This document shows positions 31,601 through 42,081 of a stretch of DNA of 64,000 bases, one piece after another; within the stretch, counting starts at the first letter, position 1; each line of letters opens with the position of its first letter. The notes under the pieces are model-generated. The model saw nothing but the letters and a program-made list of their open reading frames with translations. It was not told the DNA's origin and did not search any database. A program made the position numbers and the translations under genes. The DNA comes from Basidiobolus meristosporus CBS 931.73 (taxonomy: Eukaryota > Basidiobolomycota > Basidiobolomycetes > Basidiobolales > Basidiobolaceae). The stretch spans positions 1-64,000 of the forward strand of contig MCFE01000056.1 in NCBI GenBank assembly GCA_002104905.1, in the 5' to 3' direction.

Positions 31601-34600
31601 TCTCAACATGCTTCTGGCTCTCTGAATCACCACTCTTAACTGGTGTGGAGGTTACTTGGCTAGAGGCAGACTTGGACTTGAGGGTTTCAGTGGTGCTTGG
31701 TTCGGACTTCGATTTCTCGATGGTACTATGTGACACGGATGTGATGGTTGCCTTGTGAGACTCAGTGGATTTGGTTGTCTCGTGGGATACGGAGCTGTTC
31801 GCGACACTGCGAGCACTCGAATGATCAGTTGATTCTGAATGAGCACTTGATGCACTAGATTTGCGTGCTTCAGTACTAGAATGGCTTTCGGTTGGCTTGA
31901 CTACCTTCTTGTGCTCGTTGTACCACTTACAGATCTCGGCTTCCTGTCCTTCTGCCTCCATCATGGCAAAGAATCCACAGTCGTTGCTTACAATACACTC
32001 CAAATTGTCTTTGAGGAACTGGCCATGGCCAGGATTGCTATCATCACAGAGACATGAGAACGAGTCAACAAAGTTGGGGCTGTGAATGTCCTGAGTGTAC
32101 TTGGACCAGCACTTCTTGCCCGCCTTGAGCGAGCAGTCAGTAATGCACTTGTTGGGAGATGGGAAGGGGAAGTAGTTGGATGGTCTGGGAATCCAGGTAG
32201 GCTGAGCATCAGTGGTTGTTGGGGCTTCTGAAGTCTCGGAGCTCACTGAGGAGCCATGCGCTACAGAGGTGGTTGTGGTGCTGTGAGATACGGCGGCCTT
32301 GCTCTCTGAGTGAGATTCGGTGTGATGCTGACTCGCCGACTCGGTGCTCTTGGCAGATGAATGAGGTGCGTAACTTGAAGTAGCCTTGCTGGACACGGAA
32401 GTCTCAACATGTTTCTGGCTCTTTGATTCACTGCTCTTAATCGGTGTAGAGCTTTCATGACCAGTCTTCGACTCGGACTTTGCAGTCGCAACTGTGCTAG
32501 ACTCGGATTTCGAAGTCTCACTAGAACTACGAGACACGGTTGACACGGCTGACACGGCTGACACGGTAGCCTTATGGGTCTCTGTTGCCTTTGTGTTCTC
32601 CTTGGTTGTGGAGTGGTGAGTGGAGCTGTGAGTAGTCAAGCTACTAGTAGCGTGGCTTGCGGATGGCTTGCTGGATTCAGAAGACTCAACATGCTTCTGG
32701 CTCTCTGAATCACCACTCTTAACTGGTGCGGAGGTTACTTGGCTAGACGCAGACTTGGACTTGAGGGTCTCAGTGGTGCTTGGTTCGGACTTCGATTTCT
32801 CGATGGTACCATGTGACACGGATGTGTTGGTGGCCTTGTGAGACTCAGTGGATTTGGTTGTCTCGTGGGATACGGAGCTGTTCGCGACGCTGCGAGCACT
32901 CGAATGATCAGTTGATTCTGAATGAGCACTTGATGCAGTGGACTTGTGTGCTTCAGTACTAGAATGGCTTTCGGTTGGCTTGACTACCTTCTTGTGCTCG
33001 TTGTACCACTTACAGATCTCGGCTTCCTGTCCTTCTGCCTCCATCATGGCAAAGAATCCACAGTCGTTGCTTACAATACACTCCAAATTGTCTTTGAGGA
33101 ACTGACCATGGCCAGGATTGCTATCATCACAGAGACATGAGAACGAGTCAACAAAGTTGGGGCTGTGGATGTCCTGAGTGTACTTGGACCAGCACTTCTT
33201 GCCCGCCTTGAGTGAGCAGTCAGTAATGCACTTGTTGGGAGATGGGAAGGGGAAGTAGTTGGATGGTCTGGGAATCCAGGTAGGCTGAGCATCAGTGGTT
33301 GTTGGGGCTTCTGAAGTCTCGGAGCTCACTGAGGAGCCATGCGTTGCAGAGGTGGTTGTGGTGCTGTGAGATACGGCGGCCTTGCTCTCTGAGCGAGATT
33401 CGGTGTGATGCTGACTCGCCGACTCAGTGCTCTCGGTAGATGAATGAGGTGTATAACTTGAAGTAGCCTTGCTGGACACGGAGGTCTCAACATGCTTCTG
33501 GCTCTTCGATTCACTGCTCTTAATCGGTGTAGAGCTTTCATGACCAGTCTTCGACTCGGACTTTGCAGTCGCAACTGTGCTAGACTCGGATTTGGAAGTC
33601 TTACTAGAGCTATGCGACACGGTTGACACGGTAGCCTTATGGGTCTCTGTTGCCTTTGTGTTCTCATTGGTTGTGGAGTGGTGAGTGGAGCTGTGAGTAG
33701 TCAAGCTACTAGTAGCGTGGCTTGCGGATGGCTTGCTGGATTCAGAAGTCTCAACATGCTTCTGGCTCTCTGAATCACCACTCTTAACTGGTGCGGAGGT
33801 TACTTGGCTAGACGCAGACTTGGACTTGAGGGTCTCAGTGGTGCTTGGTTCGGACTTCGATTTCTCGATGGTACTATGTGACACAGATGTGTTGGTAGCC
33901 TTGTGAGACTCAGTGGATTTGGTTGTCTCGTGGGATGCGGAGCTGTTCGCGACGCTGCGGGCACTCGAATGATCAGTTGATTCTGAATGAGCACTTGATG
34001 CAGTGGACTTGTGTGCTTCAGTACTAGAATGGCTTTCGGTTGGCTTGACTACCTTCTTGTGCTCGTTGTACCACTTACAGATCTCGGCTTCCTGTCCTTC
34101 TGCCTCCATCATGGCAAAGAACCCACAGTCGTTGCTTACAATACACTCCAAATTGTCTTTGAGGAACTGACCATGGCCAGGATTGCTATCATCACAGAGA
34201 CATGAGAACGAGTCAACAAAGTTGGGGCTGTGGATGTCCTGAGTGTACTTGGACCAGCACTTCTTGCCCGCCTTGAGCGAGCAGTCAGTAATGCACTTGT
34301 TGGGAGATGGGAAGGGGAAGTAGTTGGATGGTCTGGGAATCCAGGTAGGCTGAGCATCAGTGGTTGTTGGGGCTTCTGAAGTCTCGGAGCTCACTGAGGA
34401 GCCATGCGCTGCAGAGGTGGTTGTGGTGCTGTGAGATACGGCGGCCTTGCTCTCTGAGTGAGATTCGGTGTGATGCTGACTCGCCGACTCGGTGCTCTTG
34501 GCAGATGAATGAGGTGCGTAACTTGAAGTAGCCTTGCTGGACACGGAGGTCTCAACATGCTTCTGGCTCTTTGATTCACTGCTCTTAATCGGTGTAGAGC

Positions 34601-36404
34601 TTTCATGACCAGTCTTCGACTCGGACTTTGCAGTCGCAATTGTGCCAGACTCGGATTTCGAAGTCTCACTAGAACTATGAGACACGGTTGGCACGGTTGA
34701 CACGGTAGCCTTATGGGTCTCTGTTGCCTTTGTGCTCGCATTGGTTGTGGAGTCGTGAGTGGGGCTGTGAGTAGTCAAGCTACTAGTAGCGTGGCTTGCG
34801 GATGGCTTGCTGGATTCAGAAGACTCAACATGCTTCTGGCTCTCTGAATCACCACTCTTAACTGGTGTGGAGGTTACTTGGCTAGAGGCAGACTTGGACT
34901 TGAGGGTTTCAGTGGTGCTTGGTTCGGACTTCGATTTCTCGGTGGTGCTATGTGACACGGATGTGATGGTTGCCTTGTGAGACTCAGTGGATTTGGTTGT
35001 CTCGTGGGATACGGAGCTGTTCGCGACGCTGCGGGCACTCGAATGATCAGTTGATTCTGAATGAGCACTTGATGCAGTGGACTTGTGTGCTTCAGTACTA
35101 GAATGGCTTTCTGTTGGCTTGACTACCTTCTTGTGCTCGTTGTACCACTTACAGATCTCGGCTTGCTGTCCTTCTGCCTTCATCATGGCAAAGAATCCAC
35201 AGTCGTTGCTAATAATACACTCCAAGTTGTCTTTGAGGAACTGGCCATGGCCAGGATTGCTATCATCACAGAGACATGAGAACGAGTCAACAAAGTTGGG
35301 GCTGTGGATGTCCTGAGTGTACTTCGACCAGCACTTCTTGCCCGCCTTGAGCGAGCAGTCAGTTATGCACTTGTTGGGAGATGGGAAGGGGAAGTAGTTG
35401 GATGGTCTGGGAATCCAGGTAGGCTGAGCATCAGTGGTTGTTGGGGCTTCTGAAGTCTGGGAGCTCACTGAGGAGCCATGCGCTGCAGAGGTGGTTGTGG
35501 TGCTGTGAGATACGGGGGCCTTGCTCTCTGAGCGAGATTCGGTGTGATGCTCACTCGCCGACTCGATGCTCTTGGTAGATGAATGAGGTGCGTAACTCAT
35601 GGTGACCTTGCTGGACACGGAACTCTCAACATGCTTCTGGCTCTTTGAGTCGCTGCTCTTAATAGGCTTAGAAGACATTTGGCTACCCATAGACTTGGGT
35701 TTTAAAGTCTTACTAGAGCTATCTGATATAGTAATGTGGTGAGTTTGTGTTGATTTGGTTGTCTCGTTAGCTGTGGAGTCATGTGCATCACTGTGTTTAG
35801 TTGGGTTTTCAGTTGCAGGAATCGAAGTAGTCGTACTGATAGATTCGGCTTTTGAAGCTTCTATAGAACTTTGTGCTCTTTGTGATGAAGTACCATCTTC
35901 GGACTTCACACTTTTAACCGTACTAGTAGAGTCGATTGATGGCTCGGAGGCTGCTGAACTACTATGTATCGATGAATCGATCGATTTGGTACTAGCTGTA
36001 GGCTGAGAGATCCGACTTGTAGTGCTTCGTACAGACTTAATAGTTGAGGACAACGTATGTGGTTTTACCGTGGGCTTGTGCTCTTGGTACCAATCACATA
36101 CAGTGCTGTTATTGCTTTGGTAGTCAGACCAATCAATCCAATGCCAATAGCAATTGTTGGAATAACAGTTTGACACTTCATTGGTGTACTCGGTAGTTTT
36201 GTAGCTACTGCCGCATTGGCAGGACAAGGATTCGATAAAGTGCGGATTGCTTGGATCAAGCGTGTAATCAGGCAGACACTTCTGACCGGCTTGCATAAAA
36301 CACTGTTCAAGACAACTGCCGAAGTTCATGTTGGGAGGGTTGGCGGATGCTGAAACGACAGCAGCCATTGTAAGGCCAGTGACGGCCTTGGTAGTAATAT
36401 GCAT
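28683..36404 (-). CDS. Giant secreted mucin-like protein B: six CFEM-like domains and CBM19-like tail
   Basis: An intronless frame of 2573 residues from the ATG at 36404. An in-frame ATG 48 bp upstream exists, but the chosen start gives the same signal peptide as protein A and suits the TATA position. An N-terminal 8-Cys CFEM-like domain (about 30-105) is followed by five near-identical copies of the second type, at about 341-427, 700-785, 1055-1140, 1416-1502 and 1775-1860. Each contains ITDCSLKAGKKCW, FSCLCDDSNPGH and the closing ICKWYNEHKK. Linkers are rich in SSES, TTESHK and ATETHK. The C-terminus (INGTYECVDSGYSPVFTVCA...IICDWA) is the CBM19-like module. Protein B is a tandem duplicate of A with three more repeat units. 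Likely a chitin-bound surface mucin (inference). Confidence 0.87.
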   Translation of the reverse strand: MHITTKAVTGLTMAAVVSASANPPNMNFGSCLEQCFMQAGQKCLPDYTLDPSNPHFIESLSCQCGSSYKTTEYTNEVSNCYSNNCYWHWIDWSDYQSNNSTVCDWYQEHKPTVKPHTLSSTIKSVRSTTSRISQPTASTKSIDSSIHSSSAASEPSIDSTSTVKSVKSEDGTSSQRAQSSIEASKAESISTTTSIPATENPTKHSDAHDSTANETTKSTQTHHITISDSSSKTLKPKSMGSQMSSKPIKSSDSKSQKHVESSVSSKVTMSYAPHSSTKSIESASEHHTESRSESKAPVSHSTTTTSAAHGSSVSSQTSEAPTTTDAQPTWIPRPSNYFPFPSPNKCITDCSLKAGKKCWSKYTQDIHSPNFVDSFSCLCDDSNPGHGQFLKDNLECIISNDCGFFAMMKAEGQQAEICKWYNEHKKVVKPTESHSSTEAHKSTASSAHSESTDHSSARSVANSSVSHETTKSTESHKATITSVSHSTTEKSKSEPSTTETLKSKSASSQVTSTPVKSGDSESQKHVESSESSKPSASHATSSLTTHSPTHDSTTNASTKATETHKATVSTVPTVSHSSSETSKSESGTIATAKSESKTGHESSTPIKSSESKSQKHVETSVSSKATSSYAPHSSAKSTESASQHHTESHSESKAAVSHSTTTTSAAHGSSVSSETSEAPTTTDAQPTWIPRPSNYFPFPSPNKCITDCSLKAGKKCWSKYTQDIHSPNFVDSFSCLCDDSNPGHGQFLKDNLECIVSNDCGFFAMMEAEGQEAEICKWYNEHKKVVKPTESHSSTEAHKSTASSAHSESTDHSSARSVANSSASHETTKSTESHKATNTSVSHSTIEKSKSEPSTTETLKSKSASSQVTSAPVKSGDSESQKHVETSESSKPSASHATSSLTTHSSTHHSTTNENTKATETHKATVSTVSHSSSKTSKSESSTVATAKSESKTGHESSTPIKSSESKSQKHVETSVSSKATSSYTPHSSTESTESASQHHTESRSESKAAVSHSTTTTSATHGSSVSSETSEAPTTTDAQPTWIPRPSNYFPFPSPNKCITDCSLKAGKKCWSKYTQDIHSPNFVDSFSCLCDDSNPGHGQFLKDNLECIVSNDCGFFAMMEAEGQEAEICKWYNEHKKVVKPTESHSSTEAHKSTASSAHSESTDHSSARSVANSSVSHETTKSTESHKATNTSVSHGTIEKSKSEPSTTETLKSKSASSQVTSAPVKSGDSESQKHVESSESSKPSASHATSSLTTHSSTHHSTTKENTKATETHKATVSAVSAVSTVSRSSSETSKSESSTVATAKSESKTGHESSTPIKSSESKSQKHVETSVSSKATSSYAPHSSAKSTESASQHHTESHSESKAAVSHSTTTTSVAHGSSVSSETSEAPTTTDAQPTWIPRPSNYFPFPSPNKCITDCSLKAGKKCWSKYTQDIHSPNFVDSFSCLCDDSNPGHGQFLKDNLECIVSNDCGFFAMMEAEGQEAEICKWYNEHKKVVKPTESHSSTEARKSSASSAHSESTDHSSARSVANSSVSHETTKSTESHKATITSVSHSTIEKSKSEPSTTETLKSKSASSQVTSTPVKSGDSESQKHVETSESSKPSASHATSSLTTHSSTHHSTTKENTKATETHKATVSTVPTVSHSSSETSKSESSTVATAKSESKTGHESSTPIKSSESKSQKHVETSVSSKATSSYAPHSSAKSTESASQHHTESHSESKAAVSHSTTTTSAARDSSMSSETSEAPTTTDAQPTWIPRPSNYFPFPSPNKCITDCSLKAGKKCWSKYTQDIHSPNFVDSFSCLCDDSNPGHDQFLKDNLECIISNDCGFFAMMEAEGQEAEICKWYNEHKKVVKPTESHSSTENPKSSASSVHPKSTEHSTVGNITHDSASHETTKVTESHKATESRSVASQTTIRTMKSSASKSHKHVVTSMTSKVISSQATTSSNESTKFNTQQHTESHSENENRKSSVPNVHSVPTGRSSIHSATTHSASHESLKSTESHKAIETPISHSSSEALRPAVSTTETIESKSTASQSISGEHSKSAEHSTVHSIAHVSTSHETAKSTETHLVSRTSIKSESTEAHKPTDSSASSSSVVTTKPHGSTKATESQHTAQTTGKHHSTESPKATTVKASDTLEPTETIKSHQQTVAPESHKPNMTAKSSKSLESSSHVKPTEATESHKDTEPKTVHQSTDSTKAHKSTANVESHKPTVVSGSHKATESHMTSETSDAHKSTDTLESRRSVPTSEAHKASEISSAHKSNAITSSHKATETTQSHMTSETSNTHRPVDTVETHQPTVTSESHQTSKTVETGNIHKPTETAESHKDTEHHTAHKSTETPDSHRSFETSVSSKAKAVSESNKSTETAVAHRSMETTESHETHRPTETTETVKSHEEHETISVPKATETHESPKSTVVQTGTKSSESHKVTETSEATVPKETHKASATTEAHKDSHITAHTTDESKSGSATSHPTTSIAPPSCIPNPNTVTITTTVTVTPVETLASHSQSPKPTEASCINGTYECVDSGYSPVFTVCANGKQIRNTCAAGTVCMNFQGSIICDWA
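30830..35470 (-). repeat. Higher-order repeat in gene B (five ~1.07-kb units)
   Basis: The CFEM-like module plus linker recurs with equivalent points at about 31077, 32151, 33234, 34299 and 35373. Spacings are 1074, 1083, 1065 and 1074 bp, all multiples of three, so the frame is kept. Units are nearly identical, suggesting recent amplification or gene conversion. Confidence 0.88.
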
Positions 36405-36456
36405 TTTGCGGGTTACTCTTTGGGCCTTCGCTAACTTACAAGTAGTTAGCAATGTG

Positions 36457-36467
36457 GTATTTATATG
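36457..36467 (-). promoter_or_regulatory. TATA box of gene B
   Basis: The minus strand reads CATATAAATACC about 54-63 bp upstream of the ATG, within a promoter segment clearly homologous to that of gene A. Confidence 0.55.
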
Positions 36468-38379
36468 ATTTGGCTTTTAAATTCAAACGTTGCATAAATA
36501 TCTTGGCATTTTCGTCGTATGCGATCTGGAACCAACGTTATGTTGACAGTATTTCAAATGTTGATAATATTTGCTCTGTTCCCTGACCTCGAAGTCACTC
36601 CCAGACTGCACCTTACCTGTACTAGATTCTATTGAAATCAACACACATGGATGTCCCAAATCGATTAACCCATTAGGGAAATCTCAGCATAATTGTGATG
36701 AATGAGGAATTAGACAAAGTCAGTTAAAACTGCTCGTTTGCTCGTAATAACCATGGATTGTTCTTTAAATTTCTTGTAGGTGTTTGTGAATTGTATATAA
36801 TCTACTAGTACAACAGGATGGCATTTACTCTTACTATTCAAGTCACAACAAAATGATACGACATCACGATTTATGTCGGCTTGCCTAGTCTAACAAAGAG
36901 AAGATAGGCTGGTGTAGAACAGATGGCCCAGATTTCGGTATCCAACCATGGAATGGCTCTGTGTTACACCCAGAACGCCTACTTGGGACTGATTTTTTTT
37001 CCAAGGATCGGATGACGAATATATCAATCACATTGCAAATTCCCATGGGATCAGATGGAAGGTATCATATTATAGGAATGCTGAATAGTAACGAAGTGAA
37101 TGGCGTGATATTACAAAGTAACCGAAATGTCAATAATTCCGTTTATGCGAGGTAACTGATCAGCAGTCAAAAAGACAATATCACAAAGTCACAGGCCGAA
37201 TCTACTCTAACGGCTACCAAGTTAGCGGTACTTGGTGATGCAGAGCAATGATATTTATATAAGTGCATCATCCTTCCCCAGCAACTTTATTAAGGCGATC
37301 CGTTTGTTTACATCAGCCCACTTTGCTTCAAATAGTGCAAATGCTTATTCTTTGAACATTTACGTTTGTTGCACCAAGTTTTCGCAAGTACACTTTCGGA
37401 AGGATCATATGGACAATCCGAGTTTCTGGAGTAACTCTGATTATTTCAAGTATGATGTTTAAATTTCATCAGTTTGCTGGTTGTTTATTTCTCTTATCTC
37501 TAGAAGTTTCTTTGGTACAACCACCAATACCCCTTTATCGCTATCCTACCTACACCCAGTCCTAGACTTCCCTTATATTCGGCTATCACCAATATGTACT
37601 CAATATGGTTGTCGAAGTCAGGAACAGATGTTCACCAGGCCACTCATTACCAATGATGGAACGAAACGTGCTCATGAGCTAACTGTCTAGAGTTTAAGAG
37701 CCAGTGAACAGCGTTGAGATACCCAAGTTTAGCATACACCGATGTACATCAGATTAGCATACATAGATGTACCATCATTTATTACAAATTGTATGGGCTC
37801 CGTATTGTAATTAGTCATACAGCTTGCTACTTTGTACTGGGTGCTTTGTCATATACCAGATAAACCAAAGTCGTAACATTTTCCCTATTAGGCATTGAGG
37901 TCTACCTGTATTCTGCATGCAAAATGCCCGATTTTGTTTGTTTTGATTTAGACACCGATCCGAGCTAATTCTATTGGTGGTGTCGATCGATCTGATGGAT
38001 CGGGATGACTTAGCCGAGATCATGCACCTAACTATTTCAGGAAGCTACAGGAGTGAGGCACTACAGAATTTGGAATGTTCATCCTATGACAATGGTGCTT
38101 CTAATTTTATCCTCCGAATGGTCCTTCTAGGCCGCCGCCTATTCATAGCAACTCGTCCTCTAAGCATAAATTCAATAAGAGCACTTCGCCTCATACGGAG
38201 TGTGCATAATTTACACTTGATTGTCAACCGAGGTTAAATATGACGTATAAGCTGATGGGAATTTAGGATGGAATCCATGCTTTTGGATTTTATTTCAAAA
38301 AGATGACCAATATTCTATGAGTGCTAGCTCAAAAAATCAATTATTTTACAAGAAAGGCAAAGACGTTATTCCAGATCGC
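36468..38379. other. Intergenic region, no gene recognised
   Basis: About 1.9 kb between genes B and C. Open frames reach 87 codons at most and carry no motif. I see no tRNA, LTR or convincing exon chain. Confidence 0.45.
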
Positions 38380-39903
38380 TTAAGCCCAGTCACAGATGAT
38401 GGAGCCTTGGAAGGGCTTGCACACGGTACCTGGGGCACAGGCTTGGGTGAAAACTCTACCGTTGGCGCAGACAGTGAATTTGTCGGATTTACCACCGTCA
38501 ACGCACTTGTAGGTGCCGTTAACACAGGAGCCTTCAGTTGGCTTGGGGTGGGATCCAGCAGCAACGGTGACGGTCTTGGTCTTGGTCACAGTGACTGGAA
38601 CACATGGCTTAGTGGGCTTGGGAGTCTCAACAGGCTTGTGGGTCTCAGTAACTTTGTGAGTCTCGGTAGTTTTGTGGGTTTCAACAGGCTTGTGAGTCTC
38701 GGTAGTCTTGTGAGTCTCAGTGTCCTTGTGGGTTTCGGTGGTCTTGTGAGTCTCAGTGTCCTTGTGGGTTTCGGTGGTCTTGTGAGTCTCAGTGTCCTTG
38801 TGGGTTTCGGTGGTCTTGTGAGCCTCGGTATCCTTGTGGGTTTCGGTGGTCTTGTGAGCCTCAGTATCCTTGTGGGTTTCGGTGGCCTTGTGAGTCTCGG
38901 AAGCCTTGTCAGTGGCGGTGGTCTTGACAGTTTCAGTAGCCTTGGTAGTAGATTCAGACTTGACGCTTTCGGTGGATTTATGGCTCTCGGTCTTCTCGGT
39001 AGAGGTGGTCTCCTTGGACTCGGTGGTCTTATGAGATTCAGTAGTCTTGGGGGTCTCAGTAGATTTATGAGATTCAGTGGACTTGTGAGTCTCGGTGGAC
39101 TTCTCAGTCTCAGTGGACTTGTGGGTCTCGGTGGACTTCTCGGTCTCAGTAGATTTGGGAGACTCGGTAGACTTCTCAGTCTCAGTGGACTTGTGGGTCT
39201 CGGTGGACTTCTCGGTCTCGGTAGACTTGTGAGACTCGGTGGACTTCTCGGTCTCGGTAGACTTGTGAGACTCGGTGGACTTCTCGGTCTCGGTAGACTT
39301 GTGAGACTCGGTGGACTTCTCGGTCTCGGTAGACTTGTGGGTCTCAGTGGACTTCTCGGTCTCAGTAGACTTGGGAGACTCGGTGGACTTCTCAGTCTCA
39401 GTGGACTTGTGGGTCTCGGTGGTCTCGGTGGACTTCTCAGTCTCGGTAGACTTGTGGGTCTCAGTGGACTTCTCGGTCTCGGTAGACTTGTGGGTCTCAG
39501 TAGACTTCTCGGTCTCAGTAGGCTTATGGGTCTCGGTAGACTTCTCGGTCTCAGTGGACTGGTGGGTCTCGGTAACACTAGGTTGGGGTACCCAGGAGCT
39601 ATAGACACTGCAGGTCATAGGAGCGAGTGCCTTGTAAGAAGCAACAGCGTTAGCATTACACTTAGAGTCAATGAAGCATTGGTCTCTGTCGTTAATGAAA
39701 GTCTTCTGGGCTGGATTGCTGTCATCGCAAAGGCAGCCTAGAGATTCATTATAGTTGGCACTGTTTTGATCCATAGTGTATTTAGGAGTGCACTTGAGGC
39801 CAGCCTTCTCTACACACTTGTTGATACAGATATCAGGGTTTTCCCAAGCAGTGGCAACAGTTGCGGCAGCAAGGCCGGCAAGAACTTTGAGAGAGAAATG
39901 CAT
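38380..39903 (-). CDS. Secreted mucin-like protein C: CFEM-like domain, THKSTETEK repeats, CBM19-like tail
   Basis: 507 residues, intronless. Signal peptide MHFSLKVLAGLAAATVATA; 8-Cys CFEM-like domain (ICINKCVEKAGLKC, LGCLCDDSNP, DQCFIDSKC, MTCSVY) with all eight Cys kept. Then about 13 units of the 12-residue repeat STETEKSTETHK, and a second array of THKDTETHKTTE type. The C-terminus runs from VTVTKTKTVTV to the six-Cys CBM19-like module ending IICDWA. The linker is regular, charged and Thr-rich, so it should form an extended, probably O-mannosylated stalk. Same family as A and B but with a single head domain. A TATATAA box lies about 50 bp upstream of the ATG. Confidence 0.88.
   Translation of the reverse strand: MHFSLKVLAGLAAATVATAWENPDICINKCVEKAGLKCTPKYTMDQNSANYNESLGCLCDDSNPAQKTFINDRDQCFIDSKCNANAVASYKALAPMTCSVYSSWVPQPSVTETHQSTETEKSTETHKPTETEKSTETHKSTETEKSTETHKSTETEKSTETTETHKSTETEKSTESPKSTETEKSTETHKSTETEKSTESHKSTETEKSTESHKSTETEKSTESHKSTETEKSTETHKSTETEKSTESPKSTETEKSTETHKSTETEKSTETHKSTESHKSTETPKTTESHKTTESKETTSTEKTESHKSTESVKSESTTKATETVKTTATDKASETHKATETHKDTEAHKTTETHKDTEAHKTTETHKDTETHKTTETHKDTETHKTTETHKDTETHKTTETHKPVETHKTTETHKVTETHKPVETPKPTKPCVPVTVTKTKTVTVAAGSHPKPTEGSCVNGTYKCVDGGKSDKFTVCANGRVFTQACAPGTVCKPFQGSIICDWA
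39040..39580 (-). repeat. 36-bp minisatellite in gene C
   Basis: Tandem 36-bp units encode STETEKSTETHK with P or S variants at the H and T positions. One unit pair is disrupted by a 6-bp insertion (TETTETHK). The same unit makes up the array in gene D. Confidence 0.85.
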
Positions 39904-39948
39904 GATTGCAGCGTCGGTTAATGCCCTACAATAGGATCCAAGGCAGTG

Positions 39949-39957
39949 CTTATATAG
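39949..39957 (-). promoter_or_regulatory. TATA box of gene C
   Basis: The minus strand reads CTATATAAG about 46-54 bp upstream of the ATG at 39903. Confidence 0.5.
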
Positions 39958-41459
39958 CTGTAGGCTCCTCTATATTCTGGGACTTATTTAGGAAACCCGT
40001 TCACTCGCCGTTGGTGGAAAACATCTCATAACAAACGGAGGGAAGAAGTCCAAATAGACTCTCTCAACTAAAAGATTGAAATTCAATCGATTAAATTAAT
40101 CGGTATACTAATGGAATAATACTAGTCCGTGGTTTCTAACTTTTACATGCCGTTAAGCATTCGACTGCCTTGCGCCACTTCCGCACAAGAAAGGAATTTG
40201 TTGGATCACCTTAGGATCCCCATACTTGGATGATAGAGTTTCGAATTTAATTATTTGGATATCCAATGAGCTTCCCTGAATCAGTGCCGTTTGGCAAGTT
40301 GGTAGAAGATTGAACCCTGGTTTAAGATAAGGAGGAGAATTGCTGTTGTCTCTGGTTGGCTTTTGGTTGCTCAGTTCTTGGGTTTGCTTGCTTTTTTTAG
40401 GTTCGGGACTGGCTTGATATATTATTCATAATGTAATCGGATAACACAAAAGTGGTGAAAGTTTCGATTTCTATCAAAAATACATGGGCCTCTAAGCCAT
40501 TTGATCAATATCGTTCTATTCTCATTGTTGCTACCGTAGTGGAATGCAAGAATGCCATGCCTCCCGACTATCAGGCAATGTTTAGTACTTTTTTTGACAG
40601 CGTAATGACTCAGCACACATTTTTATCGAAGCAAATATAATTTGCTGTCAGTTTAAACCTGAAGTTAGATATGATCGCTATGGTGATTTGATAACACATG
40701 AGTTACAGCGATATAATGCTAAAATCGTACCTTTTTGTACATAATTTGAAACTATAAATAACTGTTGACCTTACACAGGAGATGTATTCAAGTATATCAC
40801 AATTTGAGTCATCTTTAGTAGATGGCAGTTTTACTCCGATATCCAATATGGTGCTTAATATACACATTTCAAGAGCAGGCTAATCGGTCCTGCGCTGTGT
40901 ATTTACGTCTGAGTGTTAAGAAGGCATTATGCTTCGTATAGTTAGAATTGGAAATAAGCTCTTATTTTTGAAATCATTTTTGAAGCAACTAAAATGCGAA
41001 ATTCATAACATTTAAAATACCCACTAGACAATATCCCTAATATATGGGCGATTAGAAGGTCAATTGCAACAACCTCCATCAGTGATCCAAGTGCTCAAAA
41101 TCATACACATTCATTGTGATTTGCAGTGTTTGGATGAACGTGTAACACCTTGCTGGTACCGTATTTGTGGTAAACCTTGTACTTAAGCCTAACTACTTAT
41201 TTTGAATTGCTCACTTAGGTCATACTATATAAAGCCAACATTTTGTGATCAAATTATATGACAATTTGACTACAATTACTAAATATTGTAACTCTGGTGG
41301 TTACACCTAGATATTCACTGGTTTTACTTGCTTGGCTTATAGCCTACAAATATTGAAGTATTTCACTCATATTCCTTGTTGAGATTTACTGATTATACTT
41401 TGCCAAAATATCATATACCATGGACACATAATCTCAAGGTTGTCCAAAGTGCTCAACTT
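39958..41459. other. Intergenic region, no gene recognised
   Basis: About 1.5 kb of AT-rich sequence between gene C and the copia nest. Short frames only (maximum about 64 codons). Nothing further is identified. Confidence 0.45.
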
Positions 41460-41804
41460 TGTTAGAGTTTGGGGATACTGGAAGTGATTGGGAGAACAAG
41501 TAGATTACATGGATTTCACTTAATGATTTATTAAGTGTAAAAGGGGTATTTTTACTTTCATATAGTCTTGGCAATACAAACATGTCAAATATGTTTAGAA
41601 AGATCCTAAGAGTATTTGTGCAAAGTTTTGAGCAGTTTGAACAACTGTGAGAACTCTCATGTTCTGAGTACCTGATGTTTTGGTAAAAAGATTTCAGGTA
41701 AATCCCTTCAAGGAAATTGGTCAGTAATTTATAAGATTTGTAGGTAATGTTCCAAGTGACTAAGTCAGGTGGATATTCAGGTGGAATTGCAGACTTCTAT
41801 AACA
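41460..41804 (-). repeat. Diverged Ty1/copia solo LTR
   Basis: About 345 bp from TGTTAGAG to TATAACA, alignable with the LTRs at 42082 and 43725 (GATACTGGAAGTGATTGGGA, ACTTAATGATTTATTAAGTG) but with many substitutions, hence older. Confidence 0.7.
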
Positions 41805-42081
41805 CCAAAGGCTTTGCACACATGTTTTTTAGATTTTCCTGAGCATATTTTATGTGTTTCCCTTGCCAAGACTTTGTAAAAGTACAAATGTCACTTTGTA
41901 ACAGTTAACCACCAGGCAAAATCCTCATTATCCATTTGCACTCCTGATTACATCCAATACCTCCAAGCTCTTACTGTGGATTATGAGTCTCAAGATGTCA
42001 CTCTCTGGAATTTATACTACTGCTGCCACTTGAGATTTCTGTTTTAGGAGTCTTGGGGATATTAGAAGTGATTGGGAAAAT

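Noticed and set aside
36405-36452. Longer start for protein B (MLTTCKLAKAQRVTRK...)
   Set aside because: It would put 16 polar residues before the signal peptide; gene A, with a homologous promoter, starts at MHITTKAV.
38317-39741. 474-codon open frame antisense to gene C (Gly/Leu/Ser-rich)
   Set aside because: It arises because the 36-bp repeat has no stops in this antisense frame. It has no signal peptide or domain, and similar antisense frames occur opposite gene D and parts of A and B.
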